Assembly (NCBI GenBank): GCA_017542485.1
Contig: JAFXXC010000029.1
Location: 1 to 64,000, forward strand
Origin: Acholeplasmatales bacterium
Lineage (GTDB): Bacteria; Bacillota_I; Bacilli_A; Acholeplasmatales; Anaeroplasmataceae
Direction: 5' to 3'
DNA: 64,000 nucleotides
Shown: positions 27,339 to 37,112 of the stretch, in pieces
Numbering within the stretch: position 1 is the first letter of the stretch
How the letters are laid out: every line of letters begins with the position of its first letter
Translations under genes and position numbers: made by a program
The notes under the pieces: model-generated
Told to the model about the DNA's origin: nothing
Databases searched by the model: none
The model's input: the letters and a program-made list of their open reading frames with translations, nothing else

Positions 27339-27686
27339 ATGGCAGTAATTGAAACAAGTGAGAATAGTTCAAATTTAGCTTTACAAACACATTATTATAA
27401 AGCTTCATATGAACAAATTAAAAATCGTTATTTAGAGATTATCGAAGGTATGAATCATAAGGTAGTTAGTATTAATGATGACTATACTGAGATTTATTCT
27501 GAGATTCCTCATATGACAGTTATAGCTAAGATTATTATGCAAGATCCATTAGAGACATCTATTGATTTTGAAATTCATGCTGAATTCTTAATGGGTAATA
27601 ACAAAAAGGCTTTAAAGTTCATTGATAAGGTATTAAAGATGATTGAAGAAAAATATGAATTTAAAGGAGTAAGCCTTCATAAATAG
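27339..27686 (+). CDS. Hypothetical 115-residue protein at the usual nrdR position
   Basis: AAGGAG precedes ATG 27339, one base after the coaE stop. No recognised family. It looks like a small alpha/beta domain: a helix around YKASYEQIKNRYLEIIEGM, a beta hairpin (VVSINDDYTEIYSEI, MTVIAKIIMQD), a strand IDFEIHAEFL and a final helix. It has no zinc ribbon or ATP-cone, so it is not NrdR, although NrdR usually lies between coaE and dnaB in Bacillota. The polyketide-cyclase/SRPBCC-like strand pattern is only a vague impression. Confidence 0.75.
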   Translation: MAVIETSENSSNLALQTHYYKASYEQIKNRYLEIIEGMNHKVVSINDDYTEIYSEIPHMTVIAKIIMQDPLETSIDFEIHAEFLMGNNKKALKFIDKVLKMIEEKYEFKGVSLHK

Positions 27687-27694
27687 GAATTATT

Positions 27695-28870
27695 ATGAAG
27701 AAGGCATTAGATAGTAATTCAAAATTCAGCATCTATGCGAGCTTTTGCTTATCAATAGATGATGTTAATACTTTGTCTTTATTATATGCACCACTTATTG
27801 GAAGTGATGCTTTTATGCTTTACTTTGGACTTCATTCTTTAATTGAAAGAAATAATATGAAAAGCGAAGAAATTCTTCATCAAGATTTTATGGAGATTTT
27901 TTCTTTTAAGAATGCTGATTTTTTAAACGCAAGATATAAGCTTGAAGGTATTGGATTATTAATGACATACCAGGCTAGTGATGGTAGCTACCTCTATAAT
28001 TTGTGCCCGCCACTTACAGCTAAGTGCTTTATTAAGGACGCAACCCTAGGGTTGTTTTTATATTCTCAAATTAGGAAAGAAACATTTGATTTTATCTATA
28101 AGCATTTTAAAATCGATAGAATAGATACTAAGACTGTAACTAATGTTACTAAGGCATTTGATGAAGTATATGATTCAAGTGTAACTAATGATTCTACATA
28201 TGAGAAATTTGCTTATATATTAGGTAAGAATCCTAATATGGGATTAGTAATTAAAAATAATAAATTTGATTTTGATATATTTAAAAAAGAAATTAATAAA
28301 GATTATTTAGAGGTTGGTATTACTAAAGAATTCCAAAAACAAATAGAGAATTTAGCTTTTGTTTATAAATTTAATGAAAGAGAAATGGTTGGATTATATA
28401 ATGATTCCATTAATAAAATGGGATTATTTGATTATCGTTTATTAAAGAAAAAAGCTAATTTATTATTTAATTATAATAGAAATATGAAGGCACCTATCCT
28501 ATCTACAAAAATAGAAGAGGATTATGATGATATTGTTACATATTTAGATAATGTATCACCTTCTGATTTATTAGACACTAATTTAAATCAATATCCTTCT
28601 GAATATTTAGATACAATAAATCAAATATATTCTGATATTGATTTACCAAGAGGAGTACTAAATTGTATGATTCTTAAGATATTAAAAGATAAGGGTGGAG
28701 AATTGCCTAAGGTTAATTATTTTAAGAGAGTATCTGAATCTTGGATTAAAGATAATGTTTTTTCAACTATTGATGCGATTAAATATACAACTACATTAAA
28801 AGAAGAAGGTAGTAGTATTGCATCAAGTAGCGATGAAGATGATGATAATGGAGGATTCCGTAAGCTATGA
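27695..28870 (+). CDS. dnaB: Replication initiation and membrane attachment protein DnaB
   Basis: 391 residues. The Firmicutes DnaB/DnaD-like layout is visible. The N-terminal domain begins FSIYASFCLSIDDVNTLSLLYAPLIG. The C-terminal DDBH2 domain includes LPRGVLNCMILKILKDKGGELPKVNYFKRVSESW with the YxxxIxxxW-type end. It helps load the replicative helicase with DnaD and DnaI. It overlaps dnaI by 4 bases. Confidence 0.93.
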   Translation: MKKALDSNSKFSIYASFCLSIDDVNTLSLLYAPLIGSDAFMLYFGLHSLIERNNMKSEEILHQDFMEIFSFKNADFLNARYKLEGIGLLMTYQASDGSYLYNLCPPLTAKCFIKDATLGLFLYSQIRKETFDFIYKHFKIDRIDTKTVTNVTKAFDEVYDSSVTNDSTYEKFAYILGKNPNMGLVIKNNKFDFDIFKKEINKDYLEVGITKEFQKQIENLAFVYKFNEREMVGLYNDSINKMGLFDYRLLKKKANLLFNYNRNMKAPILSTKIEEDYDDIVTYLDNVSPSDLLDTNLNQYPSEYLDTINQIYSDIDLPRGVLNCMILKILKDKGGELPKVNYFKRVSESWIKDNVFSTIDAIKYTTTLKEEGSSIASSSDEDDDNGGFRKL

Positions 28871-29724
28871 TTAAAGCAAAAAGTGAATATAGTTTTGATA
28901 GCGAGCTTGTGGATGAATATATTAAAGAAATCCAAAAGGCGCTACCAGGATATGATATAAATGTTAATAATGTTAACGATTTTTCAACAATGATTGAAGA
29001 AAAAAATAATTGTAATAATTGTAGAGGTATTGATTGTTGTAAAAATTCACAAAAAGGTTATTATACTGATTATGTTAATGGTGAATTTAAGTTTTCTAAG
29101 TGTAAATATTTGAAAAATAGTAATAATAGTTTAATTACAAATTATTATTTGGCTCCTAGGTTATTAAATGCGAAATTAGATGATTTCGATGTTAATTGTG
29201 AATCAAGAACTAAAATATTTAAATATATTACTACATTTGTTAATGATATTGTAAAGGGTAATGATGTTACGGGTCTATATTTACATGGTGATTGCAGTAG
29301 AGGAAAAACATATACATTAGCTGTAATTGCTAATCTACTTGCTGAAAATGGGGTTGAGTCTGTTATTTGTTATTTTCCTGATTTAGTATCACAGTTAAGA
29401 AATGATTATTATTCTGATAAGAATTCTTATGAGGAAACATTAGATAAAATAAGAAATGTTCATGTTTTATTAATTGATGATTTTGGTAGCGAAAATATGA
29501 CTGAATGGTTAAGGGATGAAATATTAGGCCCTATGATTAATTATCGTATGAGTATGGGTTTACCTATATTTATTTCATCAAATGTTGATCCAAAAGCGTT
29601 AAAATCACATATAGCTATCGATAAGAATCCAGATAATATTTTAAAGGCTGAAAGAATTATTAATAGACTAACATCTATGATGATTACTAATAGTATGGAT
29701 GATAGTAAAAAATATATTAGATAA
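28867..29724 (+). CDS. dnaI: Primosomal protein DnaI (helicase loader)
   Basis: 285 residues. The N-terminal domain has a Cys cluster (NCNNCRGIDCCKN and FSKCKYL) as in the zinc-binding helicase-interaction domain. The AAA+ domain has Walker A HGDCSRGKTYTLAVIANLL and Walker B VHVLLIDDFGSENMTEW. IFISSNVDPKAL is sensor 1, and an arginine-rich end (ERIINRLTSM) follows. It loads the DnaC-type helicase ring at origins and restart sites. It is translationally coupled to dnaB. Confidence 0.95.
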   Translation: MIKAKSEYSFDSELVDEYIKEIQKALPGYDINVNNVNDFSTMIEEKNNCNNCRGIDCCKNSQKGYYTDYVNGEFKFSKCKYLKNSNNSLITNYYLAPRLLNAKLDDFDVNCESRTKIFKYITTFVNDIVKGNDVTGLYLHGDCSRGKTYTLAVIANLLAENGVESVICYFPDLVSQLRNDYYSDKNSYEETLDKIRNVHVLLIDDFGSENMTEWLRDEILGPMINYRMSMGLPIFISSNVDPKALKSHIAIDKNPDNILKAERIINRLTSMMITNSMDDSKKYIR

Positions 29725-29763
29725 TGTTATTTATTTTTATATAATACAAAAGGAGTAATATTT

Positions 29764-32040
29764 ATGAAAAAATCAATAAGATTTATGTTATTATCATTGC
29801 CTTTGTTTGTTTTAGCATCTTGTGGAGGAAGTTCTAATTCGAAAGATGTTTATGATAAAGGCGATTGGGGAGTAGAAGATATTAAGCAAAATATTGTTAT
29901 TGATGATAAGACTGCAGAAAAAAGCATAGATTATTCTGTTTGTTCAAATATAGAATTTGAATCTCAAAATATTGTCAATAGCGACTATGCTGGTAATGGT
30001 TTACTGGTTGTAAAAAATACTTCAAATCATATTGGCTTTTATTCGTTATTACATAATAAGTATCTTATAAAATGTCAGTATATTGAGGAATTGCTAACAT
30101 ATGAAGTGATCACTAATTCTAACATAGGATATTTTTTACGAATTGTATATGATAATAAAACATTCTATTATGATTCGTTAGGAAATCTAATTTATGAAAA
30201 TGCTGGTAACCATACTGTTCAACTAACGACAACTATTTTGGATAAAAAAGTTTATTTGAATGTTAATAATGCCAATTATTTAAATGCCAATTATTTATAT
30301 AAAAATGATGGAAGTTTAAGTGTTGTATCAGAAATTCCTTCTAATTCACAATCAAATACTAATAGCAATTCTAAGATAACTTATGGAGATAAATATGTTG
30401 ATTTAAATAAGTTGGATTTAGAGGAATATGGATTATACGGATATTATTTGTCAAAAAAGAATGAATTAATTACAGTTTTTGATGATGAAAAAAATAGTCC
30501 AGTTTCAACATTTACTATTCCTAATGATTCTGAAATAATGATTGTTGGGAAAAAACTATATTATCAACTTTCATATGAGGTTAGCGAAGATTCTTTAGAT
30601 TATTCTTATTTTTTAAATGGAACTAAATATTTAGTAGATAGTTATTGCATAAATATAATGGATGGCGAGAAGGAAAAGGTAGAACTTAATTATTTGATTA
30701 ATAAAGTTATTGGTCCATATAAGGATAGTAAAGGAATATATAATAGATGTTTAATAAAAAAACAATCATTTTCTAATAAAGTATTAAAAACAAGTGAAAC
30801 CGTATTGGTTAATTCTAATGGCGAAATTATAAGTAATTTAAATGGTTATGAACCTGATAGTTTTATTCAATTAGATACTAACTTTTATAATACATCAACT
30901 AAAGTTTTATATAATTCAAAATTAGAAGAAATTGCCTATTTAGGAGCTATTAATCCATCAGTAATAAAAAATACTAATTACATTGTTGGAAGTAATGATG
31001 GAAAGTATGGTTTAATTAATAGCACAGGAAGGGTTGCTCTTACATTTGATTATGATCAAATATTATATCAATATGCGACTAACAATTGTGTTTTTGCAAC
31101 AAAAGATAATGTTCTATATAGATTGAAATTAAATGATGGTTATGTACATCCTGAGTTAATTGGATCAAATTTTAAAAAGATAAATAATTATGTTTATTAT
31201 GTTAATGGTAATATGGAAAGTACATCAAAACAATTAGGTTATGTATATGGTAGCAAAAATGAAACATGTGGAAATATAAATTCTGTGCTATTTGATTCTA
31301 CTATAATGTGTTCTTATAATACTTCTGGAACATATAAAACATATGTTACAATTTCTAATAATAAAGTACCAAATTATAGTACTTTTAGTTCTATTGGAAC
31401 TGAAATTGTAGAAGAAGAAAAATTAGGATTGACATATGAAGATGCAATGGATTTGTCAATTGGAGATAATAAAATTTATATTACAAGTAATTCTGGTAAT
31501 TATTGTAAATTTACACCATCAGTTAATGGATATTATACAATTGATAATATTGAATCATTAACGTTGGAGGCGTATGAGTATAATTCTACTGGTTATCAAA
31601 AATATAAATCAATTTCTTATAATACTGAAACATATGGTATTGTCTTAAAACTAGAGGAAGGCAAAACATATTATTTTAAGTTTTTGAATTATAATAAAGG
31701 TAGTAAAAATATAACATTAAAGATTGAACAAGGTGAACATAAAGATTATCCACTTGCTTTAAAATTTTATGTAGATAATAATGTTAAATCTATTAAAGAT
31801 GGAGATAATTATTACGAATATACAAATAATGGTTTATATGATGAAACTATTCGTATTATCGTAACACCTAATACGTTCTATAATAATTATGAAGCATACG
31901 TTTATTATGATAAAAATTATCCAAATGATGCAACTAGATTAACAAGTGATTCAACATTTAGTGTATCTGCAGGACAAACAATATATATTAGATATCATTC
32001 ATATGGTGTATATGATTATACATTTAGAATAACAAATTAA
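29764..32040 (+). CDS. Large secreted lipoprotein with WG-like repeats
   Basis: 758 residues, with AAAGGAG before ATG 29764. The signal MKKSIRFMLLSLPLFVLASC has a lipobox LASC, so it is anchored to the membrane outer face. The middle has segments of WG/KWG-repeat type (NDGKYGLINSTGRVALTFDYDQI and a degenerate copy near residue 90). The last 200 residues are beta-rich with Tyr/Asn runs, reminiscent of pre-peptidase C-terminal domains. Function unknown. It sits between dnaI and the T-box-controlled thrS, where Bacillota normally have no such gene. Confidence 0.83.
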   Translation: MKKSIRFMLLSLPLFVLASCGGSSNSKDVYDKGDWGVEDIKQNIVIDDKTAEKSIDYSVCSNIEFESQNIVNSDYAGNGLLVVKNTSNHIGFYSLLHNKYLIKCQYIEELLTYEVITNSNIGYFLRIVYDNKTFYYDSLGNLIYENAGNHTVQLTTTILDKKVYLNVNNANYLNANYLYKNDGSLSVVSEIPSNSQSNTNSNSKITYGDKYVDLNKLDLEEYGLYGYYLSKKNELITVFDDEKNSPVSTFTIPNDSEIMIVGKKLYYQLSYEVSEDSLDYSYFLNGTKYLVDSYCINIMDGEKEKVELNYLINKVIGPYKDSKGIYNRCLIKKQSFSNKVLKTSETVLVNSNGEIISNLNGYEPDSFIQLDTNFYNTSTKVLYNSKLEEIAYLGAINPSVIKNTNYIVGSNDGKYGLINSTGRVALTFDYDQILYQYATNNCVFATKDNVLYRLKLNDGYVHPELIGSNFKKINNYVYYVNGNMESTSKQLGYVYGSKNETCGNINSVLFDSTIMCSYNTSGTYKTYVTISNNKVPNYSTFSSIGTEIVEEEKLGLTYEDAMDLSIGDNKIYITSNSGNYCKFTPSVNGYYTIDNIESLTLEAYEYNSTGYQKYKSISYNTETYGIVLKLEEGKTYYFKFLNYNKGSKNITLKIEQGEHKDYPLALKFYVDNNVKSIKDGDNYYEYTNNGLYDETIRIIVTPNTFYNNYEAYVYYDKNYPNDATRLTSDSTFSVSAGQTIYIRYHSYGVYDYTFRITN

Positions 32041-32050
32041 ATTATTATAA

Positions 32051-32078
32051 TTGAAAAAAAATAAATAAAGTGTATAAT
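32051..32078 (+). promoter_or_regulatory. Promoter of the thrS T-box transcript
   Basis: TTGAAA at 32051 and TATAAT at 32073 with a 16-base spacer, just upstream of the T-box leader. Confidence 0.75.
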
Positions 32079-32084
32079 TAATTT

Positions 32085-32305
32085 GTCGATGATAAGGGAC
32101 AAGATATTTAAATGTTATTTTTAGAGAAGATATGGTTGGTGAAAATATCTAATATATTTATATATTACTACCCTTGGAGATAAATAGAGGAAATGCTATT
32201 TCGTATGCCTACGTTACAGGTTAATTGAGGTGCTATTGTTTAATCAATAGAACTAAGGTGGTACCGCGTTAATTACGTCCTTAAGATTTCTTAAGGACTT
32301 TTTAT
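32085..32305 (+). promoter_or_regulatory. T-box leader controlling thrS
   Basis: The conserved T-box sequence AAGGTGGTACCGCG is at 32255-32268, containing the TGGT that pairs with the uncharged tRNA end. A terminator hairpin (GTCCTTAAG / CTTAAGGAC, 32277-32298) and a T-run follow. The Stem I region holds ACT and ACC side by side at 32167-32172; both are Thr codons, so the specifier is threonine whichever is read. Low tRNA-Thr charging would favour the antiterminator and thrS expression. Confidence 0.95.
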
Positions 32306-32324
32306 TTTATATAGGAGGGGTTTT

Positions 32325-34244
32325 ATGATTAAGATTACATTACCAGATGGAAGTTTAATGGAGGTAGAAAAGGATACTTTAGTAATTGAAGTTGCTAAAA
32401 GTATTTCACCATCTTTAGCAAAGAAGTGCATTGTTGCTAAAGTAAATGATAAATTAGTTGATTTAAAGAGTAAGCTTGAGGAAGATTCAAAGTTAGAATT
32501 AGTAACATTTGATTCACCTTTAGCTTTTGAAGTTTTAAATCACTCATGTGCACATTTAATGGCTCAGGCTGTTTGTAGGTTATATCCTGGAACTAAAATG
32601 GGTGTTGGTCCTGCAATTGAGGAAGGATTCTATTATGATTTTGGATTAGAATCACCTATTACTAACGAGGATTTACCTAAGATTGAAGCTGAGATGAAGA
32701 AGATTGTTAAAGAAAATATAGCAATCAATCATTATATGTTATCTAAGGCTGATGCTAAAGAAAAGTTTAAAAATGATAAGTTTAAATGTGAATTAATTGA
32801 TGCAGTTAAGGATGATTATGTTGGTATTTATGAACAAGCTGATTATGCAGATGTATGTAGAGGACCACATGTTATTTCAACTGGTGTAATTAAAAACTTT
32901 AAATTATTAAATGTTGCTGGTGCTTACTGGAGAGGTGATTCAAAGAATGAAATGCTTACTCGTATTTATGGTACTTGTTGGGCAACAGCTGAAGAATTAG
33001 AAGAATATTTAAAGGTGTTAGAAGAAAGAAAAGCAAGAGATCATAGAAAATTAGGTAGGGAATTAGGTATTTTCATGTTTGATGAATTAGTAGGTAGAGG
33101 ATTACCTATGTGGTTACCTAATGGATTTATTGTAAGAAGAAAATTACAAGATTATATTATGGATAAGGAATATGAGCTTGGCTATAAGCATGTTATGACT
33201 CCTTGTTTAGGTAATGTTGAATTATATAAAACATCAGGACACTGGGCACATTATAAGGATGATATGTTCCCTAAGATGGATGTTGATGAAGAATCATATG
33301 TTTTACGTCCTATGAATTGTCCTCATCATATGGTAATGTATCGTTCTACACTACATTCTTATAGAGAATTACCTTTAAAGATTGCCGAAATCGCAGCTGA
33401 TTTTAGATTTGAAGCATCAGGTGCTTTAACTGGTATTGAAAGAACAAGAGCATTCTATCAAAATGATTCTCATATTTTCTGTATGCCTTCACAAATTGGT
33501 GAAGTATTTAAAGAGGTTACTAAATTAATTTTAGATGTATATAATGATTTTGGATTTAAGAATTATAAGTTCCGTTTATCATTAAGAGATCCTGAAGATG
33601 TTGAGAAGTATTTCGGTAATGATGAATTATGGGAAAGATCTGAAAGTGAATTAAGAGAAGTTCTAAATGAATTAGGCGTTGATTATTATGAGGCTTTAGG
33701 TGAGGCAGCATTCTATGGACCAAAGCTAGATGTACAAGTTAGAAGTGCTATTGGACATGATGTTACTTTATCTACTATTCAATTAGATTATCAATTACCT
33801 GAAAGATTTGAGCTTGAATATATTGATGAAAAGGGACAAAAGGCAAGACCTGTAGTAATCCATAGAGCAATTTTAGGTTCAATGGATAGATTTGTGGCAT
33901 TCTTACTTGAGGAAACTAAGGGTATCTTCCCAACATGGTTAGCTCCAGTTCAAGCTAAGGTTATTCCAGTTAATTTGGAATATCATAAGGAATATTGTGA
34001 TTCTTTATTGGCTAAATTTAAGAAAGCAAAGATTAGAGTAGATGCTGATTATAGAGATGAAAAATTAGGCTATAAGATTAGAGAAGCACAAATGAAGAAG
34101 ATTCCATATCAATTAGTAATTGGTGATAAGGAAGTTGAAAATAATACAGTAACTTATAGAAAATATGGTGAACAAAATCAAGTAACTGTATCAATTGATG
34201 AATTTATTAATATTATTAAAAAACATAATGAAGAATTAAATTAG
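32325..34244 (+). CDS. thrS: Threonine-tRNA ligase
   Basis: 639 residues, full length, with GGAGGGG before ATG 32325. The domains run in order: an N-terminal TGS domain (ITLPDGSLMEVEK), the SAD editing domain with HSCAHLMAQAV and CRGPHV, the class II core (motif 2 ADFRFEASGALTGIERTRAF, motif 3 HRAILGSMDRF), and a C-terminal anticodon-binding domain. It attaches threonine to tRNA-Thr, and a T-box leader regulates it. Confidence 0.98.
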   Translation: MIKITLPDGSLMEVEKDTLVIEVAKSISPSLAKKCIVAKVNDKLVDLKSKLEEDSKLELVTFDSPLAFEVLNHSCAHLMAQAVCRLYPGTKMGVGPAIEEGFYYDFGLESPITNEDLPKIEAEMKKIVKENIAINHYMLSKADAKEKFKNDKFKCELIDAVKDDYVGIYEQADYADVCRGPHVISTGVIKNFKLLNVAGAYWRGDSKNEMLTRIYGTCWATAEELEEYLKVLEERKARDHRKLGRELGIFMFDELVGRGLPMWLPNGFIVRRKLQDYIMDKEYELGYKHVMTPCLGNVELYKTSGHWAHYKDDMFPKMDVDEESYVLRPMNCPHHMVMYRSTLHSYRELPLKIAEIAADFRFEASGALTGIERTRAFYQNDSHIFCMPSQIGEVFKEVTKLILDVYNDFGFKNYKFRLSLRDPEDVEKYFGNDELWERSESELREVLNELGVDYYEALGEAAFYGPKLDVQVRSAIGHDVTLSTIQLDYQLPERFELEYIDEKGQKARPVVIHRAILGSMDRFVAFLLEETKGIFPTWLAPVQAKVIPVNLEYHKEYCDSLLAKFKKAKIRVDADYRDEKLGYKIREAQMKKIPYQLVIGDKEVENNTVTYRKYGEQNQVTVSIDEFINIIKKHNEELN

Positions 34245-34246
34245 TT

Positions 34247-34276
34247 TAAAATGGCCTGGATTTTCCAGACCATTTT
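34247..34276 (+). terminator. Imperfect terminator after thrS
   Basis: The inverted repeat AAAATGG-CCTGGA / TCCAG-ACCATTTT has one internal mismatch and a weak T-rich tail. Confidence 0.55.
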
Positions 34277-34296
34277 ATCGGTTATTGAGGTATGTT

Positions 34297-34806
34297 ATGG
34301 AAAAGAAAATTATTTTAGAAAACAGTAGAACATATCATTCTGATGAAATTAAAGTTGCCGCAAAGGAATTAGTTAAAAGTAGAATTTTAATAATGTATAT
34401 AATTATGTCTTTAATCTTTGTGGCATTGGGTGGCTCTTTAGTTGGATTATCATTTTCTTATGACAATAATATGACAATATTATTTTCTGGTATATTTATT
34501 TTAGTAGTTGTTTTATTAATGTGGGGAATGTATGCTTATACATTTATAAATATTAATAAAAAGGATTATAAGGATACTGAATATAAATATACATTTTATG
34601 ATGATGAGGTTATCTTAGATACGAATGCTAAAAATTTAGATCAGCATATGGTATTAACATATGACCAATTCATAAATGGTAAAAAAAGTAAAAATTATAC
34701 ATTTTTATATATTAATAGACAACAAGCACTTTTCTTTTTGAATACTGATTTAAATGAAGAATTATATAGTTTACTTAAACGTAAGGTAAAAAATTTTAAG
34801 GATTGA
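34297..34806 (+). CDS. Small two-helix membrane protein (YcxB-like)
   Basis: 169 residues from ATG 34297, spaced correctly from GAGG; the upstream TTG at 34285 lies too close to that site. Two hydrophobic helices (ILIMYIIMSLIFVALGGSL and ILFSGIFILVVVLLMWGMYA) are followed by a soluble beta-rich C-terminal part (KYTFYDDEVILDT...YTFLYINRQQALFF). That layout is the one of YcxB-like membrane proteins of unknown function. The next gene, encoding an ABC-F protein, starts 5 bases after it. Confidence 0.8.
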   Translation: MEKKIILENSRTYHSDEIKVAAKELVKSRILIMYIIMSLIFVALGGSLVGLSFSYDNNMTILFSGIFILVVVLLMWGMYAYTFININKKDYKDTEYKYTFYDDEVILDTNAKNLDQHMVLTYDQFINGKKSKNYTFLYINRQQALFFLNTDLNEELYSLLKRKVKNFKD

Positions 34807-34811
34807 TGTTA

Positions 34812-36350
34812 ATGGGACTTTTAGATATTGAAAAATTAAGGTTTAAATATACAACAGAGAATTTATTTAATGATGTTGATTTTAGAATATTACCACATGA
34901 GCATATTGTACTTGTTGGTGATAATGGGTGTGGTAAATCAACATTAATGAATTTGATGTGTAAAAATTTAATACCTGATAGTGGTAGTGTTATTTGGATG
35001 AATAATATCAAATATGGTTATTTGGATCAGCATTTAAAGGTTAGTACTGATATTTCTATTTATGATTATATTGTCGATGTATTTAAGCCATTATTTGAAA
35101 AAGAAAAGTTGATGAATTCATATTATGAGAAGTTATGTGAAGTAGATGAATCACAATATGAAAAATATTTAAATTATGCACAAAGTATACAAGATGAATT
35201 AGATAAGAATAATTATTATTGGATTAATTCTACATTAAGTAATATGATTAATGGATTAGGACTTAATGAATATGATTTAAATATGCCACTTAAAAATTTA
35301 AGTGGAGGTTCTCGTGCTAAGGTATTTTTAGCTAAATTATTATTAGAATCACCTGATGTTTTATTAATGGATGAGCCTACTAATTTTTTGGATAGAGCAC
35401 ATATTGAATGGCTTATGAAATTCTTAAATGATTTTGATAAAGCTTTTGTTGTAATTAGCCATGATGAGGAATTTTTAAAAGCTATTGGTAAGGTTGTATA
35501 TAATTTATCTAATAAGAAATTAACTAGATATAATATGCCTTATGAGATGTTTTTGATTGAAAAAGAAATAAGAGAAGAACAATATAAGAAAGCATATGTT
35601 TCTCAACAAGCATTTATTAAAAAGACTAATGAATTTATTCAAAAAAATATTGTTAGAGCCACAACAACTAAACAAGCTAAATCAAGAAGAAAGATGCTTG
35701 AAAGATTAGAAGTATTAGAAAAGCCTAAGAATCATGAGCCTATGCATATTAAATTTCCTTTTTCTAAGGATTTAGGACAGGAAGTATTAAAGCTTGATAA
35801 TTTAAGTGTTGGTTATGGCGATAAGGTTGTTTTAGAGGATTTAAATTTTTTACTTAAGCATAATCAAAAGGTTGTAATTTTAGGTAAAAATGGTGTTGGT
35901 AAATCAACTATTATAAAAACTATTATGGGGATTATTGAGCCACTTGGTGGTGAATTTAAATGGAATAATAGTGCTGATTTGAATTATTTTAGTCAAGAAG
36001 AGGTATTTGATAATATAGTTACACCTATTGAATATATTAGGTATTTTTATCATTTAAAGACTAATGAAGAAATTAGAAGTGTTTTAGCAACGGTTGGTAT
36101 TAAGGGCGAGCTTTCTACTAAGAGAATGGTTGAATTGTCAGGTGGGCAACAAACTAAGGTTAGACTTGCTTTAATGACTATGAAAAAAAGTAATATATTA
36201 ATATTTGATGAGCCTACTAATCATTTAGATATTTTATCTAAAAGTGAATTATGGGATGCGATAGATAAATTTCCTGGTTCTGTTATATTAGTTACCCATG
36301 AGGATGATTTTTATGAAGGATTAGTAGATTTAAAGTTGGAGTTTGAATAA
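34812..36350 (+). CDS. ABC-F family ATPase
   Basis: 512 residues from ATG 34812, 9 bases after AAGGA. Two ATPase domains without membrane segments: Walker A VGDNGCGKSTLMNL and LGKNGVGKSTIIKT; signature LSGGSRAKVFLAK and LSGGQQTKVRLAL; Walker B VLLMDEPTNFLD and ILIFDEPTNHLD. The linker between them is long and charged. ABC-F proteins act on the ribosome; most are translation factors and some protect against antibiotics. I cannot tell the subgroup from the linker and do not call it a resistance gene. Confidence 0.92.
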   Translation: MGLLDIEKLRFKYTTENLFNDVDFRILPHEHIVLVGDNGCGKSTLMNLMCKNLIPDSGSVIWMNNIKYGYLDQHLKVSTDISIYDYIVDVFKPLFEKEKLMNSYYEKLCEVDESQYEKYLNYAQSIQDELDKNNYYWINSTLSNMINGLGLNEYDLNMPLKNLSGGSRAKVFLAKLLLESPDVLLMDEPTNFLDRAHIEWLMKFLNDFDKAFVVISHDEEFLKAIGKVVYNLSNKKLTRYNMPYEMFLIEKEIREEQYKKAYVSQQAFIKKTNEFIQKNIVRATTTKQAKSRRKMLERLEVLEKPKNHEPMHIKFPFSKDLGQEVLKLDNLSVGYGDKVVLEDLNFLLKHNQKVVILGKNGVGKSTIIKTIMGIIEPLGGEFKWNNSADLNYFSQEEVFDNIVTPIEYIRYFYHLKTNEEIRSVLATVGIKGELSTKRMVELSGGQQTKVRLALMTMKKSNILIFDEPTNHLDILSKSELWDAIDKFPGSVILVTHEDDFYEGLVDLKLEFE

Positions 36351-37021
36351 TGAAATATATTTTGATTGATTTAGATGGAACATTACTTGATTTTAAATTA
36401 GGTGAGAAGAATGCTTTTATTGATACTATAAAGAGATTTATTAATTATGATGTTAATGAGGCTGATGTTAATGAATTTTCTAGAGTAAATGAGTTTTATT
36501 TTAATGAATATAAGAATGGTAATATGAGTAGAGATGAATTTCATTTTATGAGATTTAAAGCTATTTATGAATATTTAGATGTCGATGGAGATATTATTGA
36601 ATCTGATAAATATTATATTAATAAATTAAAATATCAAGCAGATTTATTTAGTGATGTTAAGGGATTCTTAAATTATTTATATCCTAAATATGAATTGTAT
36701 GTCGCTAGTAATGGAATGACATTAGTACAATTAGAGAGAATGAAAATTGCTGGAATTGATAATTATTTTAAGGATTATTTTGTTTCAGAGAATGTTGGGT
36801 ATAATAAGCCTGATAAGGAATTTTTTGAATATATTTTTAATAAGATTGATAATGATAGAAGTGAATATATTATTATTGGTGATAGATTAGATTCTGATAT
36901 TTTAGGTGGTATTAATTGTGGTATTAAGACCATTTATTTGAATAGAGATAATAGTACTAATTTATATATTAAACAAGATTATGTTATTAGTAGTTTAGAT
37001 GAAGTAAAGAATATTTTATAA
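36350..37021 (+). CDS. HAD-superfamily hydrolase (YjjG-like)
   Basis: 223 residues. HAD motif I is LIDLDGTLLDFK, motif II VASNGMTL, motif III a Lys in GYNKPDKEFF, and motif IV IIGDRLDSDILGG, all present. The helical cap between motifs I and II is of the C1 type. It probably removes phosphate from a nucleotide or sugar phosphate, as YjjG does. Its ATG shares one base with the ABC-F stop. It is one of two HAD phosphatases in the window that could also supply other missing phosphatase steps. Confidence 0.9.
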   Translation: MKYILIDLDGTLLDFKLGEKNAFIDTIKRFINYDVNEADVNEFSRVNEFYFNEYKNGNMSRDEFHFMRFKAIYEYLDVDGDIIESDKYYINKLKYQADLFSDVKGFLNYLYPKYELYVASNGMTLVQLERMKIAGIDNYFKDYFVSENVGYNKPDKEFFEYIFNKIDNDRSEYIIIGDRLDSDILGGINCGIKTIYLNRDNSTNLYIKQDYVISSLDEVKNIL

Positions 37022-37049
37022 ATGGTGATTATTCACCATTTTATTTTTG
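37021..37049 (+). terminator. Rho-independent terminator after the HAD gene
   Basis: A perfect 8-bp stem AATGGTGA / TCACCATT with a 4-base loop is followed by a T-rich tail. Confidence 0.88.
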
Positions 37050-37054
37050 ATAAA

Positions 37055-37083
37055 TTGACATGAATATTTTTATGGGTTAAAAT
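37055..37083 (+). promoter_or_regulatory. Promoter of the esterase gene
   Basis: A consensus TTGACA at 37055 and TAAAAT at 37078 with a 17-base spacer, 29 bases before the start codon. Confidence 0.8.
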
Positions 37084-37112
37084 TAATTATAGAGATATTC
37101 GGTGGTGGTTTT

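Noticed and set aside
34812-36350. Antibiotic resistance ABC-F gene
   Set aside because: Nothing in the linker identifies a resistance subgroup, and housekeeping ABC-F proteins are common. The same caution applies to 55689-57425.
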